Shown in pieces: positions 15,094 through 23,494 of a stretch of 64,000 nt of DNA (the first letter of the stretch is position 1; each line of letters opens with the position of its first letter). Made by a program: the position numbers and the translations under genes. This stretch comes from Gordonia liuliyuniae. Lineage in GTDB: Bacteria; Actinomycetota; Actinomycetes; Mycobacteriales; Mycobacteriaceae. The DNA is taken from NCBI RefSeq assembly GCF_021739025.1, contig NZ_JAKKOT010000004.1:62001-126000 (forward strand), written 5' to 3'. Under the pieces are notes generated by a model, which was not told the DNA's origin, made no database searches, and saw nothing but the letters and a program-made list of their open reading frames with translations.

Positions 15094-17526
15094 GTGACCA
15101 CAACTGTGCCCGTCGAGTCCGTCAACGCCCGCATCGCCCACGAGCTCGGAGTGAGCGAGAGCCGCGTCGCCGCCGCGGTGGCCCTGCTCGACGACGGTTC
15201 GACCGTTCCGTTCATCGCGCGATACCGCAAGGAGGCCACCGGCAGCCTCGACGACGCGCAACTGCGCCTGCTCGACGAACGACTCCGGTATCTGCGGGAA
15301 CTCGACGAGCGGCGTGCCGCGGTCATTGCATCCATCGACGAACAGGGAAAGCTCACCGACACGCTGCGTGCGTCCCTGCTGGCCGCGGACACCAAGGCCC
15401 GCGTCGAAGACATCTACCTGCCGTACAAGCAGAAACGTCGCACCAAGGCGCAGATCGCTCGCGAGGCCGGTCTCGAGCCCCTCGCCGACGCGCTGCTCGC
15501 CGACCCGTCGCTCACCCCGGAAGACGCTGCCGTCGCCTACGTGAACGGCGACGTCGCCGACGCGGCGAGCGCACTCGACGGTGCGCGGCACATCCTGATC
15601 GAGCGCGCATCCGTTGACGCCGAACTCGTCGGCGCCGTCCGCACCCGTTTCTGGGCGGAAGGTCGTGTCTGCACCGCGGTACGCACCGGGGCCGAGCAGA
15701 ACCAGGCCGCGCAGAAATTCCGGGACTACTTCGAGTTCTCCGAATCCCTCGATGCCATGCCGTCGCACCGTGTGCTCGCGGTGTTGCGCGGCGAGAAAGA
15801 GGAGGCCCTCACCCTGACGTTCGACGGCGGTGACGACGAGCCGTACCAGACGCTGGTCGCGCAGACCCTCGGCGTCGACCGTTCGGGACCGGGCGCAGCG
15901 ACCGCGTGGCTCGGCGCGACCGTACGCTGGGCGTGGCGCACCAAACTGATGATCACCGCGACGATCGAGGCACGGATGCGGCTGCGGCAGCGTGCCGAGG
16001 AGCAGGCGGTCGCCGTCTTCGCGACCAACCTGAAGGACCTGCTGTTAGCGGCGCCCGCCGGGACACGGTCCACGCTCGGTCTCGACCCTGGCTTCCGCAC
16101 CGGGGTGAAGGTCGCCGTGGTCGACGCGACCGGCAAGGTCGTCGACACCGGCACCGTCTACCCGCATCAGCCCGCGAAGAAGTGGGATCGGGCGAAAGCC
16201 GAGTTGGCCGCGATGGTCGCTCGCCACGATGTGGAGCTGATCGCCATCGGTAACGGCACCGCGTCCCGCGAGACCGATGCGCTCGCTGCTGAACTCGTCG
16301 CCGATATCGCGAAGGCAGGGGCGAAGCCTCCGGCGAAGGCAGTGGTCAGCGAGGCGGGGGCGTCGGTGTACTCGGCGTCCGAGTACGCGTCGCAGGAGTT
16401 GCCCGACCTGGACGTGTCCATCCGCGGGGCGGTGTCCATCGCGCGCCGTCTGCAGGATCCGCTCGCCGAACTGGTCAAGATCGATCCCAAGTCGATCGGT
16501 GTCGGGCAGTACCAGCACGATGTGGCCCCCGCGACACTCGCGCGAAGCCTGGACGCGGTCGTCGAAGACGCGGTCAATGCGGTCGGTGTCGACCTCAACA
16601 CGGCGTCGGCTCCGCTGCTGGCGCGGGTGTCCGGTGTGACGCCTGGCCTCGCGACCGCGATCGTCGCGCACCGCGACCAGGTCGGCGCGTTCGACAGTCG
16701 GCGCGGGCTGCTCGACGTTCCCCGGCTCGGGCCGAAAGCGTTCGAACAGTGTGCGGGCTTCCTGCGTATCCGCGGCGGCGGCGATCCGCTCGACGCGTCC
16801 GGTGTCCACCCGGAGGCGTACCCGGTGGTCCGCCGGATCCTCGACGGCGCGGGACGCGGACTCGACGACCTGATCGGGGATACGGCGACCCTGCGCGGTC
16901 TGACGCCGGAAGCGTTCGCCGACGACCGGTTCGGCGTGCCGACGGTCACCGACATCATCGGCGAACTGGAGAAGCCGGGCCGCGACCCACGCCCCGCATT
17001 CGAGACGGCGACCTTCGCGTCCGGTGTCGAGAAGGTCTCCGACCTGAAGCCCGGGATGGTGCTCGAAGGCGTCGTCACGAACGTCGCGGCGTTCGGTGCG
17101 TTCGTCGACGTCGGCGTGCACCAGGACGGGCTCGTCCACGTCTCGGCGATGTCCGACTCGTTCGTATCCGACCCGCACGACGTCGTCCGGTCAGGGCAGG
17201 TGGTCGGGGTGAAGGTGATGGAGGTCGACGTGGACCGACAGCGCATCGGGCTATCCCTGCGGCTGAACGACGAACCGGGTGACAGGCATCAGCCCAGGGG
17301 GCAGAAGCACAGCGGTCAGAAACACAGCGGTCCGAAGCACAGCGGTCAGAAGCCCAATGGTGAGAAGCCCAATGGTGAGAAGCCGGGCGGCGACAAGCGT
17401 TCGGGGAATAGGCGATCGGGCAGTCGGGGCTCGGCAGACCGGAACGATCGGGGGCGCCGACGCGAGGAAACGCCGGCCGGCGGGTCGATGGCGCAAGCAT
17501 TGCGGGACGCAGGCTTCGGGCGCTGA
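15094..17526 (+). CDS. tex: Tex, S1-domain transcription accessory protein
   Basis: RNA-binding protein of 810 residues with the full Tex layout: N-terminal helical region with VPFIARYRKEATGSLDDAQL (about 40-60), a YqgF/RuvX-like domain (about 325-430; LGLDPGFRTGVKVAVVD), tandem helix-hairpin-helix motifs (about 490-565; GVDLNTASAPLLARVSG), and an S1 domain (about 650-720; VLEGVVTNVAAFGAFVDVG). Tex is a conserved cytosolic factor tied to transcription and, in mammals (SRBD1), ribosome function. The C-terminal tail of about 80 residues is an unusual basic low-complexity stretch (KHSGQ and KPNGE repeats) that ends in an ordered-looking MAQALRDAGFGR. It has its own likely leaderless promoter. 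Confidence 0.93.
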   Translation: MTTTVPVESVNARIAHELGVSESRVAAAVALLDDGSTVPFIARYRKEATGSLDDAQLRLLDERLRYLRELDERRAAVIASIDEQGKLTDTLRASLLAADTKARVEDIYLPYKQKRRTKAQIAREAGLEPLADALLADPSLTPEDAAVAYVNGDVADAASALDGARHILIERASVDAELVGAVRTRFWAEGRVCTAVRTGAEQNQAAQKFRDYFEFSESLDAMPSHRVLAVLRGEKEEALTLTFDGGDDEPYQTLVAQTLGVDRSGPGAATAWLGATVRWAWRTKLMITATIEARMRLRQRAEEQAVAVFATNLKDLLLAAPAGTRSTLGLDPGFRTGVKVAVVDATGKVVDTGTVYPHQPAKKWDRAKAELAAMVARHDVELIAIGNGTASRETDALAAELVADIAKAGAKPPAKAVVSEAGASVYSASEYASQELPDLDVSIRGAVSIARRLQDPLAELVKIDPKSIGVGQYQHDVAPATLARSLDAVVEDAVNAVGVDLNTASAPLLARVSGVTPGLATAIVAHRDQVGAFDSRRGLLDVPRLGPKAFEQCAGFLRIRGGGDPLDASGVHPEAYPVVRRILDGAGRGLDDLIGDTATLRGLTPEAFADDRFGVPTVTDIIGELEKPGRDPRPAFETATFASGVEKVSDLKPGMVLEGVVTNVAAFGAFVDVGVHQDGLVHVSAMSDSFVSDPHDVVRSGQVVGVKVMEVDVDRQRIGLSLRLNDEPGDRHQPRGQKHSGQKHSGPKHSGQKPNGEKPNGEKPGGDKRSGNRRSGSRGSADRNDRGRRREETPAGGSMAQALRDAGFGR
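17302..17391 (+). repeat. 15-bp tandem repeat encoding the Tex tail
   Basis: Six in-frame 15-bp units run from 17302, starting with CAGAAGCACAGCGGT; later units change to GAGAAGCCCAATGGT. They encode pentapeptides QKHSG to EKPNG. The array is likely to vary in copy number between strains. Confidence 0.8.
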
Positions 17527-17546
17527 CATTTCCGGCAGGCGCCAGC

Positions 17547-17582
17547 TTTGACCTACCGGTGAAGTGTCCGATTCAGGTCAAA
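17547..17582. promoter_or_regulatory. Perfect 8-bp inverted repeat between tex and VOC gene
   Basis: TTTGACCT (17547-17554) and AGGTCAAA (17575-17582) flank a 20-bp spacer. The pair sits upstream of a TAGCCT -10-like box (17598-17603) and could be an operator, or part of a weak terminator for tex. Confidence 0.4.
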
Positions 17583-17615
17583 CCGTGGCAGTTCCTCTAG
17601 CCTCGCACTAGGGTC

Positions 17616-17969
17616 ATGGCGGTGAAGAAGTCGCTGCTCAATGTCACTGTCAATTCACCTGATGCGTTGAGGCTGGCCCGCTGGTGGGCAGATGCGCTCG
17701 ACGGCGAGATCCTGGCCGAGAACGAGGGCTGGTTCGTAATCGTCTCCCTCGGCGAGGGAAGGCCCGGACTCGCGTTTCAGAAGGTAGAATCGGTCTCTTC
17801 GGGCAGCCGCCTCCACCTGGACTTCGGCGTCGACGACATGAATGCGGCGGTCGAGGGACTCGTGGCGGCGGGAGCGACGCTCATCGCCGAGCGTTCGATG
17901 CCGGGCGTCACCTGGACCACCCTCGCCGACCCCGATGGAAACGAGTTCTGCGTGGCCGAACACGGTTGA
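17616..17969 (+). CDS. VOC-family (glyoxalase-like) protein
   Basis: Single vicinal-oxygen-chelate half-module pair of 117 residues, typical of small Glyoxalase_6-type proteins in actinobacteria. The pattern includes LNVTVNSPDALRLARWWADA at the start, HLDFGVDDMNAAVEGLVAAG in the middle and LADPDGNEFCVAEH at the end, where His and Glu are probable metal ligands. Members act as dioxygenases, isomerases or antibiotic-binding proteins, so the substrate is not predictable. The ATG at 17616 lacks an obvious ribosome-binding site and lies 13 bases after a TAGCCT hexamer, giving a very short leader. The next gene starts 13 bases after the stop. Confidence 0.8.
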   Translation: MAVKKSLLNVTVNSPDALRLARWWADALDGEILAENEGWFVIVSLGEGRPGLAFQKVESVSSGSRLHLDFGVDDMNAAVEGLVAAGATLIAERSMPGVTWTTLADPDGNEFCVAEHG

Positions 17970-17982
17970 CAGTAGGAGAGAG

Positions 17983-18597
17983 ATGAGATTCACCCGGTTC
18001 GCGTCGCTCGTCGCTGCGGCGACGACAGGGATGGTCTTGGTCGCGGGGTGCGGCGGCGACGACAGTTCCACGGCGTCGTCGTCGACGTCCTCGTCGTCGT
18101 GCGCTGGAGGTGTGGGCGAGTACTTCTCGGCGACCACCAATGCGGGGGAGCCAGAGATCCGTATCCCCGAGCTCTCCGGGTGGACTCGGATCTCTGACTT
18201 CGAGAGCGAGGTCGCCCGGCTCACCGTGGCCGATCCGTCGCTGACGACCGACGGATACACGGCGAACGTGGTGGTGTCGATCGAGAAGTCGTCGATGTCT
18301 GGCGACGCCGAGTTCGATCGCCAGATGCAGGGACTCGACAAGTCGGCGGTCGCGGGAAGCGTGACGCGGCACGACACCGCGAGCACGTGTGGCTATCCGA
18401 GCATGCTGGTCGACTACCAACTCCAGACGCCGACTCAGGACCAGATCGTCAGCACCGCGACATCGCTCGTCGTGAGTGTGCCGGGCGAACCCACGTCGAC
18501 CACCGTGCTCGTGACGGTCCAGACCGCGAATCCGGACGATGCGACGTATCTCGACGCGAAGCAGAAGATTCTCAACGGAGTCCGGGTAGCCGCGTAA
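17983..18597 (+). CDS. LpqN/LpqT-type lipoprotein
   Basis: Secreted lipoprotein of 204 residues. The signal peptide ends in lipobox LVAGC (Cys about residue 22), then a Ser-rich linker and a mature domain with the LpqN-like pattern IPELSGWTRISDFESE, DGYTANVVVSIEKSSM and GYPSMLVDYQL. In M. tuberculosis LpqN-family proteins sit on the outer face of the membrane and are linked to envelope biogenesis (established for LpqN by interaction studies, as I recall). ATG at 17983 has a strong GTAGGAGAG site; the open frame before it overlaps the VOC gene and is not coding. It probably shares a transcript with the VOC gene. Confidence 0.82.
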   Translation: MRFTRFASLVAAATTGMVLVAGCGGDDSSTASSSTSSSSCAGGVGEYFSATTNAGEPEIRIPELSGWTRISDFESEVARLTVADPSLTTDGYTANVVVSIEKSSMSGDAEFDRQMQGLDKSAVAGSVTRHDTASTCGYPSMLVDYQLQTPTQDQIVSTATSLVVSVPGEPTSTTVLVTVQTANPDDATYLDAKQKILNGVRVAA

Positions 18598-18625
18598 TCC
18601 GATCGGCCCGGCGGCCGAGGACCAG

Positions 18626-18697
18626 CGGGAAATTCAATCGACCCGGGAAATTCATTCGACCCTGGAAAATCATTCGACCCGGGAAATTCATTCGACG
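18626..18697. repeat. Four 18-bp direct repeats upstream of an MFS gene
   Basis: Units of CGGGAAATTCATTCGACC begin at 18626, 18644, 18662 and 18680; the second is perfect and the others have one to three changes. The array is AT-richer than its surroundings and ends 18 bases before a -10 box (18715-18720) of the transporter gene, where a regulator could bind cooperatively. Confidence 0.8.
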
Positions 18698-18714
18698 ACG
18701 CCGGCGAAGCGACC

Positions 18715-18720
18715 TAACGT
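18715..18720 (+). promoter_or_regulatory. -10 box for leaderless MFS mRNA
   Basis: TAACGT ends seven bases before the ATG at 18728. No Shine-Dalgarno sequence precedes the ATG, which fits a leaderless transcript. Confidence 0.45.
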
Positions 18721-18727
18721 TCTGGAT

Positions 18728-20155
18728 ATGAGTACTCCGACCGTGCGATCTGCGCGTGTGCGCGGACGCACGTTCGCACACATCCTGGTCAACACTGCGC
18801 TCGCCAATCTCACCACCAGCTACCTGTGGTTCGCCCTCACGTTCTGGTTGTATCTGGAGACCCGCAACGTGATAGCGACGGGCGTGATCGGCGGCGGATA
18901 CATGCTGTTCATCGCGGCGTCGAGCATCGGTTTCGGCACGCTTGTCGACCGATTCCGGAAGCTTTCGGTGATGCGCGGGTCGGCGGCGTTCACCCTCGGC
19001 ATGTTCTCGCTCGCGGCCGTCGTCTTCGCTGTGATGCCGAACGACGCGTCGGCGACGCTGTCGTCGCCGTGGCTGTGGCTCTTCGCGGTGATCGTCTTGG
19101 CGGGCGCGGTCGTCGAGAACATGCGGTCGGTCGCGTTGTCGACGACGGTCACGATCCTGGTCGACGCGGACCGCAGAGCGAACGCCAACGGATGGGTGGG
19201 CGCCGTCCAGGGTCTGTCGTTCATGGTGACCAGCGTGTTCTCCGGCTTGTCGATCGGCTTCTTCGGCATGGGTTGGACCATTGTCATCGCGCTCGTGCTC
19301 GTGATGGTCGGTCTCGTCGACCTGCTGGTGATCTCCCTGCCCGAGGAGCGGGAGCCTGCCGCGTCCGACGCGCAGGGAACCTTCGACCTTCGCGGTGCGC
19401 TGCGGGCGGTACATCTGGTGCCCGGGCTCTTCGCGTTGATCCTGTTCTCGACGTTCAACAATTTCGTCGGCGGCGTTCACATGGCACTCCTCGACCCGTA
19501 CGGGCTGGAGTTGTTCTCCGTCCAGATGTGGGGCGTCGTGTTCGCGTTCGGGGCGACGGGATTCATGGTCGGCGGCGCACTGATCGGCCGATTCGGGCTT
19601 GGGGCGAACCCGATGCGCACCATGCTGATCGCGGTCATGGTGACCGGGGTTCTCGGAGCCGTGATCGGGCTTCGGGCGTGGCCTTGGTTGCTGGTCGCCG
19701 GAGTGTGGCTGTTCATGGTGGTCATGCCTGCCGTCGAAGCGGCCGAGCAGACCGTCATCCAACGCGTCGTCCCGCTGCCGCAGCAGGGCCGCGTGTTCGG
19801 ATTCGCCGGAGCCTTCGAAGCCGCAGCGGCACCGGTCACCGCGTTCCTCGTCGCGCCGGTCGCTGAGCATATCGTGATCCCATGGGCCGACGGCGAAGGG
19901 GCGGCAGCGGTCGAGCCGGTGTTCGGGTCCGGCCCCGGGCGCGGACTCGCGCTGATCTTCGCGATCGCGGGCGTCGTCACGATCGTCGCGGCACTGGCAG
20001 CGTTCACGACCCCGGTCTATCGCGCGGTGTCCGCGGAGTACTCGGCCGTGGCGGCCGAGGAGTATGCGCCCGAGGACGGCTCTGGAGAACAGCCCCGGGA
20101 CGGGGCTACATGTCCTCCGACGACACCAGACGACGCCGTGCCGACAGGAGGGTGA
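18728..20155 (+). CDS. MFS transporter
   Basis: Membrane protein of 475 residues with about 12 hydrophobic segments. After helix 2 it has GFGTLVDRFRKLSVMRG, the usual MFS loop in a variant form, and after helix 5 the inner loop includes LVDADRRANANGWVGAVQG, as in several actinobacterial MFS exporters. The C-terminal 40 residues are acidic and cytosolic. Its end overlaps the convergent DUF503 gene by 50 bases. The substrate is unknown. A set of four 18-bp repeats in front of the promoter suggests dedicated regulation, although no regulator gene is adjacent. Confidence 0.8.
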   Translation: MSTPTVRSARVRGRTFAHILVNTALANLTTSYLWFALTFWLYLETRNVIATGVIGGGYMLFIAASSIGFGTLVDRFRKLSVMRGSAAFTLGMFSLAAVVFAVMPNDASATLSSPWLWLFAVIVLAGAVVENMRSVALSTTVTILVDADRRANANGWVGAVQGLSFMVTSVFSGLSIGFFGMGWTIVIALVLVMVGLVDLLVISLPEEREPAASDAQGTFDLRGALRAVHLVPGLFALILFSTFNNFVGGVHMALLDPYGLELFSVQMWGVVFAFGATGFMVGGALIGRFGLGANPMRTMLIAVMVTGVLGAVIGLRAWPWLLVAGVWLFMVVMPAVEAAEQTVIQRVVPLPQQGRVFGFAGAFEAAAAPVTAFLVAPVAEHIVIPWADGEGAAAVEPVFGSGPGRGLALIFAIAGVVTIVAALAAFTTPVYRAVSAEYSAVAAEEYAPEDGSGEQPRDGATCPPTTPDDAVPTGG

Positions 20156-20402
20156 CCTCCGGGCGCGACGCCGCGTGGCGCTCGAGCCCGTCCAGGACCT
20201 CGGTGACGTGGGACGCGTCGGCGCTGACCACGGCGACCCCGACCCCTGCCCGACGGTGAAGCTCGCGGTGACCGGTCTCGGCGACGGAGACATCGTACTT
20301 GCGACGGATCTCGGCGACGATCGGTCGGATCACCGACCGTTTCTCCTTGAGGGAGTGAACGTCGCCGAGGAGGAAATCGAATTCTAGGATGCCGATCCAC
20401 AT
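20106..20402 (-). CDS. DUF503 (YlxP-like) protein
   Basis: Small cytosolic protein of 98 residues of the DUF503 family: MWIGILEFDFLLGDVHSLKEKR at the N-terminus and VAETGHRELHRRAGVGVAVVS in the middle are characteristic. In many bacteria the gene lies near rbfA, nusA or infB, suggesting a translation-related role, but here it stands apart next to a polysaccharide-type transferase gene. The last 50 bases overlap the end of the convergent MFS gene. It starts about 250 bases after the 3' end of the MFS start-proximal coding and has no visible operon partner on its left. Confidence 0.85.
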   Translation of the reverse strand: MWIGILEFDFLLGDVHSLKEKRSVIRPIVAEIRRKYDVSVAETGHRELHRRAGVGVAVVSADASHVTEVLDGLERHAASRPEVTLLSARRRLVSSEDM

Positions 20403-20414
20403 GGATCGTTCACG

Positions 20415-21656
20415 TTACATCAGTCGAAGCCCGGCGGGGTAGAGGCGCTGTGCGAGAGCACGTTTGCAGTCGACGTTCGCGCGGACCTCGTCGACGCTGA
20501 AGCCGCCTGCCGTTGGGCGGTCGGGCACCGCGGTGATCGTGCCGGCGAGCGTCGTCCATCGGGATCCGACATCCACGAGCGCCTGGTGCTTGGTCGCGTA
20601 GTAGTCGGGACTCGCCGAGATCGCGACCCCCGATGCGCCGCCCGCGGCGGCGAGCATATGCGGGTGGTAGCGCGTGGAGAGCCACGTGCCGCCTGGAGGG
20701 AGCCCGTCGTGCCATGCGGAGCGGAACGGAATGATCCGGGCGCCGTCGAGGCGGTCGGAGAGCATCGTCGGGATCGTGTAGTCGTGTCCGGGAATGCATT
20801 CGACGACGCTCACCTGGGAGCCGGGCACGTCCCATTCGTCGAGAACGGTCCGGACGAACGACGCCAGCGCGTCGACCCCGGTCCGGCCGTCCCACGCGAA
20901 GCGTTCGGTCAGATCGCTCTGGGCGCACAGCACGACGCCGTCGTCGGTCGCCGACTGCGATGTCGGAATCCGAGGTGAGAGCCACGCGTCGTCGCCGGTG
21001 CGCGCGAGGCCCGGCGCGTCGGCGAGCAGCGCCGCGGTCGGTTCGTCGCGCACGTCGAAGACGTCGAACCGGGCGGCCGCGTCGAGCATCGCGACGTGTG
21101 CGGGACCGTCCACCGTCGGTGTGAGTCCTGCGCCGGTCGCGACGGCCCGCGCCCCCGTCTTCTCCGCCACGGCGGCGATGGCCGGGATCAGCCACCTGTG
21201 GTGCGGCCACATCGCATTGATGTATCCGCCGCCGACGAGGTGGATCGTGCCTGCCTGCAGCAGCATGTCGACGCCCGCGTCGTCACGCGGAGACACGCCG
21301 AGATGACTGGCCGCCTTCGCCACCCACTCCCACGGCGCATCCGGGTCGACCTCGGCCGGGTCGTCGCTGTTCGCGTAGTGCACGAACTGCCACAGGGTGT
21401 CGACGAACACGGCGCGTTTGTTCGCGTGTCGCAACAGGAGAGCTGCGTGGCCGGGCCTCGGCGAGTCGACGACCACGCGGGCCATCGGGCGGCGGATCGC
21501 GAGATGCCGCAACCAGGCCTCGGTGATGAGTTCGTCACCGTAGTTCGGGAACCCCGAGGTGGTGACGAGATACACGACGTCGGACGAGTCGACGCGACGT
21601 CGGACTCGTCCGCTCATCCGGCGCACGTCGGCGAGCGTGGACGGTACAACAGACAT
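20415..21656 (-). CDS. Polysaccharide pyruvyl transferase family protein
   Basis: Protein of 413 residues of the PS_pyruv_trans family, whose members move pyruvate from phosphoenolpyruvate to sugar hydroxyls on surface polysaccharides. Features are TTSGFPNYGDELITEAWLRH at the N-terminus, GGGYINAMWPHH in the middle, and STRYHPHMLAAAGGASGVAI near the C-terminus, which holds the conserved Arg-x-His. It follows ppk2 after 27 bases on the same strand, and a META lipoprotein precedes ppk2, so the three may form an operon. A role in cell-envelope glycan modification is likely but the acceptor is unknown. Confidence 0.82.
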   Translation of the reverse strand: MSVVPSTLADVRRMSGRVRRRVDSSDVVYLVTTSGFPNYGDELITEAWLRHLAIRRPMARVVVDSPRPGHAALLLRHANKRAVFVDTLWQFVHYANSDDPAEVDPDAPWEWVAKAASHLGVSPRDDAGVDMLLQAGTIHLVGGGYINAMWPHHRWLIPAIAAVAEKTGARAVATGAGLTPTVDGPAHVAMLDAAARFDVFDVRDEPTAALLADAPGLARTGDDAWLSPRIPTSQSATDDGVVLCAQSDLTERFAWDGRTGVDALASFVRTVLDEWDVPGSQVSVVECIPGHDYTIPTMLSDRLDGARIIPFRSAWHDGLPPGGTWLSTRYHPHMLAAAGGASGVAISASPDYYATKHQALVDVGSRWTTLAGTITAVPDRPTAGGFSVDEVRANVDCKRALAQRLYPAGLRLM

Positions 21657-21683
21657 GGCGTGTTCGCTTCCCTGACGGTCCGG

Positions 21684-22514
21684 TCAGTGCTCGGTGTCGC
21701 CGAGGAGCGACGCCACATGGTCGGGAACGAACTTCGACAGCGACCGCGGCGGCCGATGGTAGTTGCCCGACTCGACGGGGTGCTTGGGCAGCTTCACGCG
21801 CTCGCGTTCGACGTGCTCGTACTCGATCGTCGACAGCAGGTGCGCGATCATGTTGAGGCGCGCGTTGCGCTTGTGGTCGGACTCGACGACATACCAGGGG
21901 CTCGACGAGGTGTCCGTGTGGACCATCATCTCGTCCTTCGCGCGGGAATAGTCTTCCCAACGGTAGACCGATTCGAGGTCCATCGGGCTCAGCTTCCACT
22001 GGCGGACAGGGTCGTCGCGGCGCGCCCGGAACCGTCGCAGCTGCTCTTCATCGGACACCGAGAACCAGTACTTGCGCAGGAGGATGCCGTCGTCGATGAG
22101 CATCTGCTCGAAGATCGGTGTCTGCCGGAGGAACCGCGTGTGCTCCTCTGGTGTGCAGAATCCCATGACCTTCTCGACACCCGCCCGGTTGTACCAGGAC
22201 CGGTCGAACAGGACGATCTCGCCGCGCGTCGGCAGATGCTCCACGTACCGCTGGTAATACCACTGGCCGCGTTGCCGATCGGTCGGTGCGGGCAGCGCCG
22301 ACACATGGCACACGCGCGGGCTCAGGAACTCGGTGATCCGCTTGATCGCTCCGCCCTTGCCTGCTGCGTCGCGGCCCTCGAAGATGACGACGACGCGTGC
22401 ACCCGTCTCGCGCACCCACTCCTGTAAAGCGACCAGTTCGGTCTGCAGACGGAACAGTTCGGCCTCGTAGACGTCCTTGGCGAGCTTCGGTTCGCCGCCC
22501 GACTTCTTACCCAT
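21684..22514 (-). CDS. ppk2: Polyphosphate kinase 2 (class I PPK2)
   Basis: Single-domain PPK2 of about 276 residues that transfers phosphate between polyphosphate and nucleoside diphosphates. Walker A FEGRDAAGKGG (near residue 47), RITEFLSPRV, Walker B FDRSWYNRAGVE and the lid region RRDDPVRQWKLSPMDLES are all present and very close to what I recall of M. tuberculosis Rv3232c. Class I members of this size usually favour GTP or ATP formation. ATG at 22514 is preferred; ATG-equivalent codons nine bases upstream are possible, and no strong ribosome-binding site is seen for either. The gene lies 28 bases after the lipoprotein gene. Confidence 0.92.
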   Translation of the reverse strand: MGKKSGGEPKLAKDVYEAELFRLQTELVALQEWVRETGARVVVIFEGRDAAGKGGAIKRITEFLSPRVCHVSALPAPTDRQRGQWYYQRYVEHLPTRGEIVLFDRSWYNRAGVEKVMGFCTPEEHTRFLRQTPIFEQMLIDDGILLRKYWFSVSDEEQLRRFRARRDDPVRQWKLSPMDLESVYRWEDYSRAKDEMMVHTDTSSSPWYVVESDHKRNARLNMIAHLLSTIEYEHVERERVKLPKHPVESGNYHRPPRSLSKFVPDHVASLLGDTEH

Positions 22515-22542
22515 GGCGCACAAGCCTAATGTGTCTGATCAG

Positions 22543-23394
22543 TCACTTGCTTCCGGTGTCGCGTCGGACCGTCAGTTCCAGTCCGATCGACGGGTCGGCG
22601 ACGTTCATCAGCCGCATGCGGTCGCCGTCGACGGACGCGGTCGCCTCTCCGGTCAGTACTGCGAGGACCGCCCGCTCGATGTCGCCGGATTCGCCCGCGC
22701 AGGCCTTCCGGGTGGTCGCGACCTCACTGAACTCGACGGTCTGCCTCGCACCCGATCCGCTGCCGCCCGATCTGCTGACAGTCGCCTCCCCGCTGATCTG
22801 GTTGCATCCGGTGAAGCCGCGCAGCGTGCCGTCGGCTCCGATGGTGATGGTCGGTGCGAGGGACTCCAGCGCGCGGGAGGTCGTGATGCCCTTATCGGAG
22901 ATCAACGATTTGACGCGCCAGTTCGTGCCCGCGACCGCGCGGTCGACCCGTTGGTCGAGTGTGACTTCGAGCTTGCCCCGTGACAACGTCAGCGTCCGGC
23001 CTTTCAGCGACCAGGTGAGCGGCCCGCCGAACAGATCGGCCACCCACTTGTCGACGGTGTCGCGCGGTGGCGGGCAGGCCATCATGGTGCCCATCAGTGG
23101 ACCCGCGGTGAGTTTGTCGCCATCGAATTCGACAGTGCCGCCGTGACCGTTGCAACCGGCGTTCGCGCTGATCCGGTTCTGTGCTCCGAAGCTGAGGACC
23201 AGTGGTCCGCCGCCGGGGATCGTGGCATCCGTCGTATCGGTCGACACGTAGGTCTTGCCGGTGAGCAGCGTCGGGTCGGGGTCCGATTCGTCGCCCGAAT
23301 CGCAGGCGGCGAGTGCGGCGGCGAGGACCATTCCGGTCGCGACGACGCGCACGCGTGCGGTTCGGCGGGGGCTGGCGCGGCGTCTGCGGGACAT
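22543..23394 (-). CDS. Lipoprotein with two META (HslJ-like) domains
   Basis: Exported lipoprotein of 283 residues. The signal peptide ends in LAAALAAC (Cys about residue 30). Two META domains follow: the first (about 50-155) has ISANAGCNGHGG and the second (about 160-283) has LRGFTGCNQISGEA; both carry the GCN turn typical of the family, plus a later Cys (MMACPPP, RKACAGE) that may form a disulfide with it. HslJ-type META proteins are envelope proteins linked to stress or novobiocin resistance in other bacteria. ATG at 23394 was chosen because it gives a normal lipoprotein signal; the frame extends upstream to 23466. Confidence 0.8.
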   Translation of the reverse strand: MSRRRRASPRRTARVRVVATGMVLAAALAACDSGDESDPDPTLLTGKTYVSTDTTDATIPGGGPLVLSFGAQNRISANAGCNGHGGTVEFDGDKLTAGPLMGTMMACPPPRDTVDKWVADLFGGPLTWSLKGRTLTLSRGKLEVTLDQRVDRAVAGTNWRVKSLISDKGITTSRALESLAPTITIGADGTLRGFTGCNQISGEATVSRSGGSGSGARQTVEFSEVATTRKACAGESGDIERAVLAVLTGEATASVDGDRMRLMNVADPSIGLELTVRRDTGSK

Positions 23395-23494
23395 ACCGGC
23401 CACGGTAGTGCAGTCGGTCCGGCAGGCCGGATGGCTCGCCGCGTACGGTAGATCACGATCGGCCAACGAAATTCACGTGAGGAACAGGTAGCTA

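Noticed and set aside
18626..18697. Direct repeats considered as a CRISPR array or plasmid iterons
   Set aside because: The units abut without spacers, so this is not a CRISPR array. No replication gene is nearby, so a plasmid origin is unsupported.
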